From Actinomycetota bacterium (GTDB lineage: Bacteria > Actinomycetota > Acidimicrobiia > Acidimicrobiales > Ilumatobacteraceae), in NCBI GenBank assembly GCA_009702045.1, contig WLIV01000011.1, positions 34,544 to 98,543 on the forward strand: a stretch of DNA of 64,000 nucleotides, given 5' to 3'. The notes under the pieces are model-generated. The model saw nothing but the letters and a program-made list of their open reading frames with translations, did no database searches and was not told the origin of the DNA. Position numbers and translations under genes: made by a program. Positions 8,913-17,881 of the stretch are shown here, piece by piece; position 1 is the stretch's first letter; every line of letters begins with the position of its first letter.

Positions 8913-10361
8913 ATGACCGCGTATACCGAGACCCGCACGAAGATTGTCGCCACTCTGGGACCGGCCAGCCAGTCACCCGAGGTGCTCGACGAGTTGCTGC
9001 TCGCCGGAACCGACGTGGTGCGCTTGAACCTCAGCCACGGGTCGCTGGACGAACACCTCGGTCACTTGCGCGATGTGCGTGCCTCGGCGGAACGCACCGG
9101 CAGGGTGTGTGCGGTCTTGGCAGATCTGCCCGGCCCGAAGGTGCGCTCCGGTGCATTCCCGCACGGTGGTTGCGAGCTGGTCGGTGGCGCCATCGTTCAG
9201 CTCACCCCGGCCGAGGGGGCATCGACGGGTGAGTTGATCACGGTCGATTACCCGACGTTGCTCGACGATCTACAACCGGGCGATCGAGTGGTGCTCGGCG
9301 ACGGTGCGATCAGCCTGCGGGTGGATGCCGTCGACGCCGAACGGGCGACCTGCCAAGTGCTCACCGGCGGCTTCGTGCAGGGTCGCCCCGGCGTGCATCT
9401 GCCATCCGAGCGGCTGCGTCTCACGACACCCACCGAGGAAGACCTGCGCCTTGGCGCCGCAATGGCCGAGGCTGGCGTCGACTTCCTCGCGGTGTCGTTC
9501 GTGCGTGCGGCGCACGATCTGCGCGTCGTGCGCGAAGCGATCCTGCCGCACACCACACGACTGGTGGCCAAGATCGAGACGATGCCCGCGGTGCAGGCGC
9601 TGGAGGAGATCACCGCCGAGGCCGACGCCGTGATGGTGGCCCGCGGCGACCTCGGAATCGAATGTCCGCTCGAGGATGTGCCGCACCTGCAGAAACGGAT
9701 CATCCGACACTGTGTGGAGGTCGGGGTTCCCGTCATCACCGCCACCCAGATGATGGAGAGCATGATCACCTCGCCGTCGCCGACACGTGCCGAGGTCAGC
9801 GACATCGCCAACGCGGTCTTCGACGGAACGGACGCGCTGATGCTGTCGGCCGAGACTGCTGTCGGTCTCGACCCTCCGGCCGTGGTGCGCACGATGAACC
9901 GCATTGCCGCTCGTGCCGAGCGAGAGGCGAGCTATGCCCAATGGGCATCACGTCTGGGCCGCATTCAACGCGATCAATGGCCAGACGGGCCCGACCGCAT
10001 CACGATGGCCATCACGCATGCGGCCGGAATGGCAGCAGTCGATGCTGGGGCCACTGCGATCCTGTGCTGCACGCGTACGGGCCGCACCGCTCGCGCGATG
10101 GCCAGGTTTCGCCCGGTGCCGCTTTTGATCGGCCTGTCGCCGGATCCTGTCACCGTGCGCACGATGGCCCTGAGTTGGGGTGTGCGGTCGTTGGAGGTGG
10201 GCACCTACCACTCCACCGATGAATTGGTGTGGTACGCCGTGGAACGGGCCGTACAGGCAGGTCTGATCGGATCGGGCGACACAGTGTTGGTACTGGCCGG
10301 CGCCCCCGATCGGCCCAGTGGCGCCAGCACCGATGTGCTGCGTATCGTGCGCGTCGCATGA
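8913..10361 (+). CDS. pyk: Pyruvate kinase
   Basis: Converts phosphoenolpyruvate and ADP to pyruvate and ATP, the last step of glycolysis. TKIVATLGPAS and VRLNLSHG start the barrel. The catalytic lysine lies in LVAKIET, and VARGDLGIECP and ATQMMESM follow. DGTDALMLSAETAVG is the pyruvate kinase signature helix. At 482 residues it has the B domain and a C-terminal allosteric-type domain of normal length. Its TGA overlaps the ATG of the following hydrolase. Confidence 0.96.
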   Translation: MTAYTETRTKIVATLGPASQSPEVLDELLLAGTDVVRLNLSHGSLDEHLGHLRDVRASAERTGRVCAVLADLPGPKVRSGAFPHGGCELVGGAIVQLTPAEGASTGELITVDYPTLLDDLQPGDRVVLGDGAISLRVDAVDAERATCQVLTGGFVQGRPGVHLPSERLRLTTPTEEDLRLGAAMAEAGVDFLAVSFVRAAHDLRVVREAILPHTTRLVAKIETMPAVQALEEITAEADAVMVARGDLGIECPLEDVPHLQKRIIRHCVEVGVPVITATQMMESMITSPSPTRAEVSDIANAVFDGTDALMLSAETAVGLDPPAVVRTMNRIAARAEREASYAQWASRLGRIQRDQWPDGPDRITMAITHAAGMAAVDAGATAILCCTRTGRTARAMARFRPVPLLIGLSPDPVTVRTMALSWGVRSLEVGTYHSTDELVWYAVERAVQAGLIGSGDTVLVLAGAPDRPSGASTDVLRIVRVA

Positions 10362-11149
10362 CGCGCCACCCGCAGGGCTACGCCGCACCGATCCACGCCG
10401 AAGAAGCAGGAGATCCGCAACACCCACTGATCGCGCTCGTCCATGGGGCGATGGATCGCTCGGCCGGCATGTTGCGGCTGAGCCGCCGCCTCGACCACGA
10501 CCTGCGCGTGTTGCGGTACGACCGCCGCGGCTACGGACGGTCGGTGCCGCACCCCGGCCCGTTCGATATGGCTGCGCAGGTGGGCGATCTGGTGGCGCTC
10601 CTGGCCGGTCGACCAGCTGTGGTCATCGGCCATTCCTACGGTGGGAACGTGGCGCTCGCGGCAGCGGCACGGCACCCCGAGTTGGTGCGCGGTGTCGCGA
10701 TCTACGAGACCCCATTGTCGTGGGAGCCGTGGTGGTCGGGAGCCAGCACCGGTGCTCTGGCCGTTGAACGCGCCACGGACCCGGCGGAGGCCGCCGAAGA
10801 TTTCATGCGACGGGTCATCGGTGACGAACGCTGGGAAGGGCTGCCCGAGCGAACTCGAGCGATTCGGCGTACCGAAGGACTCGCAATGGTGTCGGAACTC
10901 GCCGACCTGCGTTCGCAACGACCGTGGGACCCTGGCGAGATCAACGTGCCGGTCTGGCTGGGGTACGGCTCGGATGCACTACCGCAGCATCGCAGGGGGA
11001 TGCCGTACGCCGCATCGCTGATCGCCGGTGCTCACCTCGTGGAACTGGAGGGGTGTGGCCACATGGCGCCGAACACTCATCCGGAGATGTTCCGCCACCT
11101 ATTGGTCGATCCCCTCCTTGATGAGCTGGGGCTACTGAGGGTTGGTTGA
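10358..11149 (+). CDS. Alpha/beta hydrolase
   Basis: A 263-residue serine hydrolase of unknown substrate. LVHGAMDRS forms the oxyanion hole, RYDRRGYGRS is the conserved strand-turn, GHSYGGNVA is the nucleophile elbow, and GCGHMAPNTHP carries the catalytic His. It is coupled to pyk by an ATGA overlap. It ends four bases from the convergent small membrane protein gene. Confidence 0.85.
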   Translation: MTRHPQGYAAPIHAEEAGDPQHPLIALVHGAMDRSAGMLRLSRRLDHDLRVLRYDRRGYGRSVPHPGPFDMAAQVGDLVALLAGRPAVVIGHSYGGNVALAAAARHPELVRGVAIYETPLSWEPWWSGASTGALAVERATDPAEAAEDFMRRVIGDERWEGLPERTRAIRRTEGLAMVSELADLRSQRPWDPGEINVPVWLGYGSDALPQHRRGMPYAASLIAGAHLVELEGCGHMAPNTHPEMFRHLLVDPLLDELGLLRVG

Positions 11150-11153
11150 CCGA

Positions 11154-11435
11154 TCAGCCGTCGAGACCGGGCACTTGAATGGTCTTACCGAAGAAGGTGC
11201 AGGAAACGCCGCTCTTGTCGCCAGCCTCGATCTTGGCCTTCTCGCGGTCGGCACAGTCCTGCAGGCTGGCGCGCTGGCTGTAGACGGCCGCCGCCAAGCC
11301 GAGCATCACCACGATCACGATGACCTTGGTGACCACGGTCTTGATCAGCCACGCCGACAGGATGCTGATCAGGACGAAACCACCAGCAATGGCGATGGCG
11401 GCAGTCTTCGCGGTTTCCAGGCTGAGTCCGAACAT
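11154..11435 (-). CDS. Small membrane protein of unknown function
   Basis: A 93-residue protein with one long or two closely spaced hydrophobic segments at about residues 9-48 (AAIAIAGGFVLISIL, then VIVIVVMLGLAAAVY), broken by LIKTVV. A charged tail follows with two cysteines (about residues 61 and 80). I do not recognise a family. The reading frame is open upstream across the divergent DUF3151 gene; the ATG at 11435 is the start that clears that gene. It faces the DUF3151 gene across 30 bases. Confidence 0.6.
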   Translation of the reverse strand: MFGLSLETAKTAAIAIAGGFVLISILSAWLIKTVVTKVIVIVVMLGLAAAVYSQRASLQDCADREKAKIEAGDKSGVSCTFFGKTIQVPGLDG

Positions 11436-11453
11436 GATGGGAACCCTAGGTCG

Positions 11454-11459
11454 TAGGGT
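11454..11459 (+). promoter_or_regulatory. Leaderless-type -10 (TAGGGT)
   Basis: TAGGGT lies six bases before the GTG start of the DUF3151 gene, and no Shine-Dalgarno sequence is present. Confidence 0.5.
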
Positions 11460-11465
11460 GGCACT

Positions 11466-11900
11466 GTGAGTGACCACCCCGTTCCCTTTTCGCCGCAAGG
11501 CCCGCCGCGCACGGTCTTGCCGGAGGAGTCCGCCGAGGTGCGCCACGCCTTGGCCCAGCTTCGCGACCTGACCGAACTTGAGAGCAAGCGCGCTGCTGCG
11601 GCAGTCGTGGCTGCGAATCCTCGCTCGCTGCTGGCCTGGTGTGCGCTCGGCGACCACGCCACCGACACGGTCGAGCGCTACGCGGCGTACCGCGTTGGCT
11701 ACCACCGCGGTCTCGATACGTTGCGCGCCAGCGGGTGGCGCGGGTCGGGCTATGTGCGTTGGGCCGATGAGCCCAACCGCGGCTTCCTCGGGTGTCTGCG
11801 CGGACTGAAGGCGATGGCCGAGGTGATCGGCGAGACCGACGAGGTCGAGCGCATCGGGGTGTTCCTCTTCCAACTCGATCCCACTGGTAGCGCCGCCTGA
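11466..11900 (+). CDS. DUF3151 family protein
   Basis: A 144-residue protein resembling the actinobacterial DUF3151 family, whose function is unknown. Recognisable stretches are LAWCALGDHA, YAAYRVGYHRGLD, GWRGSGYVRW and NRGFLGCLRGL, rich in W, Y, G and R as in the family. It starts at a GTG six bases after TAGGGT, so it is probably leaderless. mobA follows two bases after its stop, suggesting cotranscription. Confidence 0.75.
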   Translation: MSDHPVPFSPQGPPRTVLPEESAEVRHALAQLRDLTELESKRAAAAVVAANPRSLLAWCALGDHATDTVERYAAYRVGYHRGLDTLRASGWRGSGYVRWADEPNRGFLGCLRGLKAMAEVIGETDEVERIGVFLFQLDPTGSAA

Positions 11901-11902
11901 AC

Positions 11903-12466
11903 ATGATGAGCGTGCCGGTCGGTGCCGTGTTGTGCGGTGGGGCCAGTCGCCGGATGGGTCGCGACAAGGCGTTCGTCGAGTATGACGGCATCGCCATGGC
12001 GGTGCGCGTGGCGGCCTCCTTGAGCGCCGCTGGCTGTGGCACGGTGGTTGCGATCGGGGGCGACGCCGGAGCACTGAACGCAGCGGGCCTGATGTGTGTC
12101 GAGGACGAGTTCCCCGGCGAAGGGCCGCTGGGAGGAGTGATCACTGCCTTGCGTCACTTCCCGGATGCCCCGGCCGTGATGGTTGTGGCCTGCGACCTTC
12201 CGCTGCTCGCGCCCGCCACCATCCGCACAGTGCTTGCGAGCTTGAATGGCGCCGACCAGGAAGTGATGGTGGCGATGGCCCACACTGGCCGCGCTGAACC
12301 GATGTGTGCCGCGTGGCGACCAACGGCCGTGGCTGCGCTGGTGTCAGCGATGAGCGCAGGCGAGCGCCGGCTCCACGTGGCCGCCGAACTCGTCGGCGCG
12401 GTCCATTCAGCTGTTCCGATAGGCGATCTGACGAATGTCAACACGCCCAGCGACCTGCCCCAGTAG
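11903..12466 (+). CDS. mobA: Molybdenum cofactor guanylyltransferase
   Basis: Attaches GMP from GTP to molybdopterin to make the guanine dinucleotide cofactor. The nucleotidyltransferase signature LCGGASRRMGRDKA lies at residues 10-23, followed by GPLGGVITAL and the metal-binding VVACDLPLL. At 187 residues it is the usual size. Adjacent ATGs at 11903 and 11906 are both possible. The stop TAG (12464-12466) also forms the first half of TAGCGT, the candidate -10 of the rhodanese gene. Another molybdenum cofactor gene, mog, lies at 45439. Confidence 0.9.
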   Translation: MMSVPVGAVLCGGASRRMGRDKAFVEYDGIAMAVRVAASLSAAGCGTVVAIGGDAGALNAAGLMCVEDEFPGEGPLGGVITALRHFPDAPAVMVVACDLPLLAPATIRTVLASLNGADQEVMVAMAHTGRAEPMCAAWRPTAVAALVSAMSAGERRLHVAAELVGAVHSAVPIGDLTNVNTPSDLPQ

Positions 12467-12477
12467 CGTTCACGCTC

Positions 12478-12801
12478 ATGCCGATCCCCGAAGTCAACGT
12501 TGACGAGTTGGAAGCGGCCCTCGCCGCGGGCGCTCGCCTCCTGGATGTCCGTGAGACGGACGAATATGTGGCGGGCCATGTGGGCAGCGCTGTCCACATC
12601 GCGCTTTCAACGGTGCCGCAGCAGGTCGACGCCTTCCGTGGCGATGGTCCTGCCTACGTCATCTGTAAGAGCGGTGGACGCAGCTTGAAGGCGTGCGAGT
12701 TCCTGGCCGAACAGGGCCTGGAAGTGATCAATGTTGCCGGCGGCACCATGCAGTGGGTCGCCAGTGGTCGCCCTGTGGTGACGGGCAGCGCCCCGGAGTG
12801 A
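12478..12801 (+). CDS. Rhodanese-like domain protein
   Basis: A single rhodanese domain of 107 residues. ARLLDVRETDEY starts the fold, and the active-site loop is CKSGGRS, with the persulfide-forming cysteine present. It is probably a cytoplasmic sulfur carrier or transferase; the partner is unknown. The ATG at 12478 lies eight bases after TAGCGT (12464-12469), so it is probably leaderless. Its TGA overlaps the GTG of the ribonuclease D gene. Confidence 0.9.
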   Translation: MPIPEVNVDELEAALAAGARLLDVRETDEYVAGHVGSAVHIALSTVPQQVDAFRGDGPAYVICKSGGRSLKACEFLAEQGLEVINVAGGTMQWVASGRPVVTGSAPE

Positions 12802-13955
12802 CGTATCGCTGGATCACGACGGACGTTGATCTCGTCGCTCATGTCGAGCGATTGCTGCAACAACAGCGCTATGCGCTCGATACCGAGTTCCATCGTGAAC
12901 GGACGTACTTTCCGAAGTTGGCATTGCTGCAGATCGCGGATGCAGAGCAGATCGTGCTCATCGATCCGCTGGCCTGCGACCTCTCACCCCTGAAGGCCTT
13001 GTTCGAGAGCGACGTGCTGGCCGTGCTGCACGCCGCTCAACAAGACCTCGATGTGCTCACGCATGCGTGCGGTGCCGTTCCTCGCCGATTGTACGACACC
13101 CAGTTGGCGGCAGGCTTCCTGGGCTACAGCACGCCCTCCTTGGTGTCGCTGTTGCAGGCCGAGTTGAAGGTGCCGATGGCCAAGGGTGATCGACTCACCG
13201 ACTGGCTGCGTCGCCCGCTCAGCAATGAACAGTGCGACTACGCAGCCAGCGATGTCGCTCATTTGCTGCTGTTGCACGACACGATCGAGGCCCAACTCGC
13301 CGCCGAAGGCCGCTCGGAATGGGCCAGCGCGGCCTGTGAGGAACTGCGTGTGAAGCCGGTCAGCGGTGTCGATCCCGGTATGGCGTGGTCGCGCCTGAAG
13401 GATGTGCGCGTGCTGAAGGCCAAAGCTCGCGGCGTGGCGCAGGCCGTCGCCGAATGGCGCGAGCGCCGGGCAATGTCGCTGGACTCTCCGGTGCGACAGG
13501 TGCTTCCGGATCTGGCGGTGCTGGGTATTGCCCAGAAGCAGCCGCGCACGATCGCAGATCTGGCGCAGTGCCGTGGAGTCGATGACCGGCACACGCGGGG
13601 CACGATCGGCAAGGAACTGCTCACCGCCGTGGAGACCGGTCTGGCTGCGGAGGTCACCATGCCCGCAGCCGAGGGTGAAGAGTTGGAACGACACATGCGT
13701 CCGGCCGTGGCGCTGGTGTCGGCGTGGGTCGGCGAGGTCGCTCGTAAACAGCGTGTCGACGCTGCCCTGTTGGCCACACGCACTGACCTCGTCTCGTTCC
13801 TGCGTGGCGACGAGACGTCGCGCCTGGCTCACGGGTGGCGCAACGAGTTCCTCGGCGATGGCATCCGTCGTCTCGTCGAAGGGCGCTCGGCGCTGACGTT
13901 CGATGGTCGCGGCGGACTGCGTCTGGTCGACGTGACTCCCGAACCTGCTGCGTAG
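12798..13955 (+). CDS. rnd: Ribonuclease D
   Basis: A 3'-5' exoribonuclease of the DEDD family acting in tRNA 3' maturation. Exo motif I is YALDTEFHRERTY, Exo II lies in VLHAAQQDLDVL, and Exo III is CDYAASDVAHLL. A C-terminal HRDC-type helical region (residues about 210-290) follows. The GTG at 12798 overlaps the rhodanese stop, giving 385 residues. It is convergent with parA; a short hairpin sits between them. Confidence 0.88.
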   Translation: MTYRWITTDVDLVAHVERLLQQQRYALDTEFHRERTYFPKLALLQIADAEQIVLIDPLACDLSPLKALFESDVLAVLHAAQQDLDVLTHACGAVPRRLYDTQLAAGFLGYSTPSLVSLLQAELKVPMAKGDRLTDWLRRPLSNEQCDYAASDVAHLLLLHDTIEAQLAAEGRSEWASAACEELRVKPVSGVDPGMAWSRLKDVRVLKAKARGVAQAVAEWRERRAMSLDSPVRQVLPDLAVLGIAQKQPRTIADLAQCRGVDDRHTRGTIGKELLTAVETGLAAEVTMPAAEGEELERHMRPAVALVSAWVGEVARKQRVDAALLATRTDLVSFLRGDETSRLAHGWRNEFLGDGIRRLVEGRSALTFDGRGGLRLVDVTPEPAA

Positions 13956-13959
13956 CAGT

Positions 13960-13974
13960 GGCCGATCGTCGGCC
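13960..13974. terminator. Short hairpin between convergent rnd and parA
   Basis: GGCCGA-TCG-TCGGCC is a perfect six-base-pair hairpin in the 30-base gap between the two stop codons. There is no T-run, so its role as a terminator is only suggested by position. Confidence 0.4.
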
Positions 13975-13985
13975 TGGCCCGCTGC

Positions 13986-14744
13986 TCAGTCCTTGAGCAG
14001 TCGGTGCAACTTGGCCCACAACTTGTCGAACACCTCGGAGACTTCGGCGCTGCGCGCACCGTAGCCGTGGATCGGGGTGCGCTCGCCGAGCGCCTGGTTG
14101 ACGATGACCCGCTGGGGAATCACCGGTTGCCAGACGGCCTTCTTGCCGACAATGCGCGTGAGCTCCTCGTAGCGGCGGTCGGCCTCGGCGCTCACTGCGG
14201 GCACTCGGTTGACGATCACGCCGGCGAGTTCTAGGTCGGGGTTCTGGGCATCCCACACATCGTCGATCAGGTCGGCGACGCCGGTGATGCCGCGCAGGCT
14301 GAGCTCGGAGGGTTCCACCACGATCACCGCGTGGTCGGCGGCGGTGAGGCCAGCGGCGGTGAGCGCGCCGAGCGACGGCGGGCAGTCGATGAGTACCGCG
14401 TCGAAGTCGTCCGCCACCTCGTGCAAGGCGGTACGGAGGCGCGTAGGGCTGCCGCCATGATCTCTGGACAACAACCGCGGCGACGACGGCAACAGCCAGA
14501 CGCCGTCGCCCCAATCTGTGGGGACGAGCGCCTTCGAGGCGGGGAGTCGGCCCAACACTTCGGCGAGGGAGTCCTCCACCTCGCGGGGGTCGACACCGAG
14601 TACCCAGCTGCTGGAGCCCTGGGGGTCGAGGTCGACCACGAGTACCCGTTGCCCAGCGGTGGCGGCGGCGGAGGCGAGACCAAGGGTGACGGTGGTCTTG
14701 CCGACACCACCCTTCTGGTTGAGAACAGCGACAATGCGAGCCAT
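13986..14744 (-). CDS. ParA/Soj family ATPase
   Basis: A MinD/ParA-type ATPase of 252 residues. The deviant Walker A motif KGGVGKTT lies at about residues 11-18, VLVVDLDPQGSSSW is Walker A', and VLIDCPPSLG is Walker B. Such proteins position chromosomes, plasmids or other cargo. No ParB or origin-proximal gene is nearby, so this is probably an orphan ParA rather than the chromosomal parAB pair. The ATG at 14744 puts MARIVAVLNQKGG at the N-terminus; the open frame extends 13 codons further. Confidence 0.85.
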   Translation of the reverse strand: MARIVAVLNQKGGVGKTTVTLGLASAAATAGQRVLVVDLDPQGSSSWVLGVDPREVEDSLAEVLGRLPASKALVPTDWGDGVWLLPSSPRLLSRDHGGSPTRLRTALHEVADDFDAVLIDCPPSLGALTAAGLTAADHAVIVVEPSELSLRGITGVADLIDDVWDAQNPDLELAGVIVNRVPAVSAEADRRYEELTRIVGKKAVWQPVIPQRVIVNQALGERTPIHGYGARSAEVSEVFDKLWAKLHRLLKD

Positions 14745-14800
14745 GAGCCCATGCTGGCACGCGCGCAGAGCGGTGCCGCTCATTTCTGATACTGAGCCGA

Positions 14801-14829
14801 TAGACTGAGCAGCAATGTCAACTCTCTAG
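14801..14829 (+). promoter_or_regulatory. Candidate -10 (TAGACT) followed by a four-codon mini-ORF
   Basis: TAGACT (14801-14806) lies eight bases before an ATG at 14815 that opens a tiny frame (Met-Ser-Thr-Leu-stop, ending 14829). The spacing matches that of leaderless starts elsewhere in this window. The annotated downstream gene begins at 14846. Confidence 0.35.
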
Positions 14830-14845
14830 GTTCGGGAGCCCTACC

Positions 14846-15031
14846 GTGAAGAAGGGTCGTCACCGTCGCTTCGAAGAAGCGCGGAAACTCAAGCAGGCCG
14901 GTCCCAGTGCATTTGATCTGGGTCTCGGCGGCAGCGATCAGCGTCACAACACCGAAGATGACCAGTACGCCGCGTTGGCGGAAAAGTACGGGGTCACTTT
15001 CGACGAAGACGACGACGAGTCCGACGACTGA
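14846..15031 (+). CDS. Small actinobacterial protein (DUF3073-like composition)
   Basis: A 61-residue protein with a very basic N-terminus (KKGRHRRFEEARKLK) and an acidic tail (FDEDDDESDD). This is the charge layout of DUF3073 proteins, though the match is by resemblance only and function is unknown. The GTG at 14846 follows a weak GGGAG. It lies between the divergent parA and typA. Confidence 0.6.
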   Translation: MKKGRHRRFEEARKLKQAGPSAFDLGLGGSDQRHNTEDDQYAALAEKYGVTFDEDDDESDD

Positions 15032-15081
15032 CCCTTCCCTGCGTGGCAACCAGCCTGGCGACTAGAGAAGAACCCGGCTCC

Positions 15082-16929
15082 ATGTCCTCGCAGAACAATA
15101 TTCCCATCCGTAACGTCGCATTGGTCGCTCACGTCGACCACGGTAAGACCACCTTGGTCGATGCCCTGTTGCGGGCCACCGGCACGTTTGCCGCCCACCA
15201 GGCGGTCGTCGACCGAGTCATGGACTCCAACGACCAGGAACGCGAGCGCGGCATCACGATTCTTGCCAAGGCTGCGTCGATTACCTGGAAGGGTGTCAAG
15301 ATCAACCTGGTCGACACCCCTGGCCACGCCGACTTCGGTGGGGAGGTCGAGCGTGCGCTCACGATGGTGGACGGCGTGCTGCTCTTGGTTGATGCAGCCG
15401 AGGGTCCCCTTCCGCAGACGCGGTACGTGTTGCAGAAGGCACTCGCCCGCAACCTGCCGGCGATCGTCGTCATCAACAAGGTCGACCGCCATGACGCCCG
15501 TGCTGAGGAGGTGCTCGACGAGGTGTACCAGCTGTTCATCGACCTCGACGCCGGCGACGAGCACATCGACTTTGAGATCATCTCGGCCATCGCCCGTGAC
15601 GGTAAGGCGATGCGTGGCATCGGCTACCCGGGCGAGGACGCCGACCTCGGCCCGCTGCTCGACACCATTATCGAGGCCATTCCGTGCCCGGTAGGTGACG
15701 CCGACGCCCCGTTGCAGGCGATGGTTACCCAGCTGGATGCCAGCGAGTACCTCGGCCGCCTGGCCATCGGGCGCGTGGTGAACGGCGTCATGCGTCGTGG
15801 CGAGACCGTCGCCCTGTTGGAAGAAGAGTTCGCCGAGGGGCAGCCGCCGCTGAAGCGTCGTCTGGCCCAGCTGATGGCATTCGAAGGTGTGTCCCGTAAC
15901 GAAGTCCAAGAGCTCAGCGCCGGCGACCTGTTCGTCGTGGCCGGCTTCCCTGAGGTCGAGATCGGTGACACCATCGCCTCGGCCGAGTCGCCTGTCGCAC
16001 TGCCCCGCCTCGTGGTCGACGAGCCGGTGCTGCGGATGACGTTCGGCGTGAACACCTCGCCGCTGGCCGGTAAGGACGGCAAGTTCCTCACCAGCCGTCA
16101 CTTGGTCGACCGGCTGAAGAAGGAACTGCTCGGCAACGTCTCGATCAAGCTGTTCGAGACCGGTTCGCCCGACATTATCGAGGTTGCCGGTCGTGGCGAG
16201 TTGCAGCTCGCCGTGCTCATCGAAAGCATGCGCCGAGAGGGGTACGAGCTGCAGGTCAGCCGCCCCGAGGTCATCACCAAGGAAGTCAATGGCAAGAAGT
16301 TCGAGCCGCAAGAGCGCGGTGTGTGCGACGTGCCCGACGAGCATGTGGGCACCGTCACGCAGGAACTGGCACCGCGTAAGGGTCGGGTCACCGACCTGCG
16401 CGGAGGCGACGCTGGTCGCACCATCGTCACCTTCGAGTGCCCCAGCCGTGGCCTGATCGGCTTCCGTTCGCTGCTGATGACCGCCACTCGTGGCACCGCA
16501 CTGCTGCACCAGCACCACTTGGGCTGGATGCCGTGGGCCGGGGAGATGCCCGACAACCGTGGCGGCGCGATGGTGTCCGACCGCATGGGCGTCACCACCG
16601 GATATGCACTCGACAAGCTGCAGCTCAGCGGTGGCTTCTTCGTCAACCCCGGCGAGCAGGTCTACGAAGGCATGGTCGTGGGCGAGTGCGCACGTGACGA
16701 CGAGATGGTCGTCAACTGCGTGCGCGCCAAGGAGAAGAACAACATCCGCACGCACAGCCACGACGACGCGGTGAAGCTGCCGGCACCGAAGATCCACAGC
16801 CTGGAGACGGCGATCGAGTGGATCGCCGACGACGAACTGGTGGAAGTCACGCCGAAGGCGATCCGCATCCGCAAGCGTTACTTGGTCTTGGAAGACCGCC
16901 GTAAGTCGAACAAAAAGGGCAAGTCCTGA
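15082..16929 (+). CDS. typA: Translational GTPase TypA/BipA
   Basis: A ribosome-binding GTPase related to EF-G, involved in ribosome assembly and stress or cold adaptation. G motifs are AHVDHGKTTL (G1), the RGITI threonine (G2), VDTPGHADFGGEVER (G3) and VINKVDR (G4). Domains II, III and V and the family-specific C-terminal domain follow, with RGLIGFRS and GGAMVSDRMG visible. At 615 residues the length is normal. The ATG at 15082 (MSSQNNIPIRNV) fits relatives better than the 15043 start. It is followed by a strong hairpin. Confidence 0.95.
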   Translation: MSSQNNIPIRNVALVAHVDHGKTTLVDALLRATGTFAAHQAVVDRVMDSNDQERERGITILAKAASITWKGVKINLVDTPGHADFGGEVERALTMVDGVLLLVDAAEGPLPQTRYVLQKALARNLPAIVVINKVDRHDARAEEVLDEVYQLFIDLDAGDEHIDFEIISAIARDGKAMRGIGYPGEDADLGPLLDTIIEAIPCPVGDADAPLQAMVTQLDASEYLGRLAIGRVVNGVMRRGETVALLEEEFAEGQPPLKRRLAQLMAFEGVSRNEVQELSAGDLFVVAGFPEVEIGDTIASAESPVALPRLVVDEPVLRMTFGVNTSPLAGKDGKFLTSRHLVDRLKKELLGNVSIKLFETGSPDIIEVAGRGELQLAVLIESMRREGYELQVSRPEVITKEVNGKKFEPQERGVCDVPDEHVGTVTQELAPRKGRVTDLRGGDAGRTIVTFECPSRGLIGFRSLLMTATRGTALLHQHHLGWMPWAGEMPDNRGGAMVSDRMGVTTGYALDKLQLSGGFFVNPGEQVYEGMVVGECARDDEMVVNCVRAKEKNNIRTHSHDDAVKLPAPKIHSLETAIEWIADDELVEVTPKAIRIRKRYLVLEDRRKSNKKGKS

Positions 16930-16953
16930 TCTGAGTCGTTGCTGACCGTCGCT

Positions 16954-16988
16954 CGATCCTCGATCCCCTCAGAGGGCGTCGAGGATCG
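16954..16988. terminator. Hairpin between convergent typA and lipase gene
   Basis: CGATCCTCGA (16954-16963) pairs perfectly with TCGAGGATCG (16979-16988), and CCCT/AGGG can add an inner stem. It sits 24 bases after the typA stop and overlaps the end of the minus-strand gene, so it may terminate in both directions. There is no clear T-run. Confidence 0.6.
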
Positions 16989-17880
16989 CGGCGGTCACGA
17001 CCGCGAACACGTTCGGGTCCCAGGTGAGCGCGTGCTCCCAGGGCAGGCCAAACGGTTCGGCGAAGTAGATGCTGTGCACGTCTGGGAACAGGTGCACCGC
17101 TCGCGGCTGCACCACCTCGGGGGGAAGCCCCTCGGCCATCGCGCTGGCACGTGTGACGAGACCGTCATGCGGCCAGGCCCGTGTGTCGCCACCAGCGAGG
17201 TGGAAGTGGTCGCCGGCGATGATCGTGACCGGAATACCGTCGAGCACACCGGCCTGCCGGGCATTCCACCCGTCGGGGCCGCACAGGTGGCGAGTGGTCA
17301 CCTCTGTGGCCGCGCCATCGGGCGTGCTGCTGACGAGCAGCAGGAAATCGTCGATGATCGCATTGGTGCTCGGGTCGGCGCTGACGGTGGAGCGCAGCAG
17401 GTCGCCGGCGGCGATGTCGGCGGCATACGAGCCGGTCCACGGTGTGCCCAATGTGATGAGTGACGTCACCTGCAGCGGGTGGCCGGCGTCGCGTAACACT
17501 CTGATCGCCGCGCGACAGAACAGGCCGCCCATCGAGTGGGCGACGAGGTCGACTGCGGTCATTCCGTCGGTGCGCGCGAGATGGGCGAGGAACGCTGCGA
17601 GGTGCTGACCAGCGACGTCGATCGTGCCGACGGAATTGACGGTGAGTTCCTCGGGCAACACCTCGGGCGGCTCGGTGTAGCCCTGGAAGTCGAGGTCTTC
17701 GTCGGCGAGCCCACGGCCGGCCCGCGCCGGTGACGTGTACACCGCAAAGCCCGCGGCGAGCAATGCCCCACGCAGACCGCTATCGGTGCTGCCGGCTGGC
17801 TGGCCTCCGCCGCAAGCGCGTGTGGGTGTGGTGAACGGGCTGTTGGCCGCACCACCGGAGACGATGACGACGGCGCGCAT
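16969..17880 (-). CDS. Lipase-like alpha/beta hydrolase
   Basis: A 303-residue hydrolase. Its AHSMGG nucleophile elbow and VDLVAHSMGGLFCRAAIR context resemble bacterial triacylglycerol lipase and PGAP1-like esterases, and LITLGTPWTGS is typical of that group. The catalytic Asp may be in TIIAGDHFH and the His in DVHSIYF. No clear signal peptide is visible (MRAVVIVSGGAANS), so a cytoplasmic location is likely. It starts one base after the stop of the Cys-rich protein gene, so the two are one operon. Confidence 0.75.
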   Translation of the reverse strand: MRAVVIVSGGAANSPFTTPTRACGGGQPAGSTDSGLRGALLAAGFAVYTSPARAGRGLADEDLDFQGYTEPPEVLPEELTVNSVGTIDVAGQHLAAFLAHLARTDGMTAVDLVAHSMGGLFCRAAIRVLRDAGHPLQVTSLITLGTPWTGSYAADIAAGDLLRSTVSADPSTNAIIDDFLLLVSSTPDGAATEVTTRHLCGPDGWNARQAGVLDGIPVTIIAGDHFHLAGGDTRAWPHDGLVTRASAMAEGLPPEVVQPRAVHLFPDVHSIYFAEPFGLPWEHALTWDPNVFAVVTAAILDAL

Positions 17881-17881
17881 G

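Noticed and set aside
14944..16797. 617-codon minus-strand open frame opposite typA
   Set aside because: Complete overlap with TypA, no recognisable motifs and no ribosome binding site; typical third-frame shadow in high-GC coding DNA.
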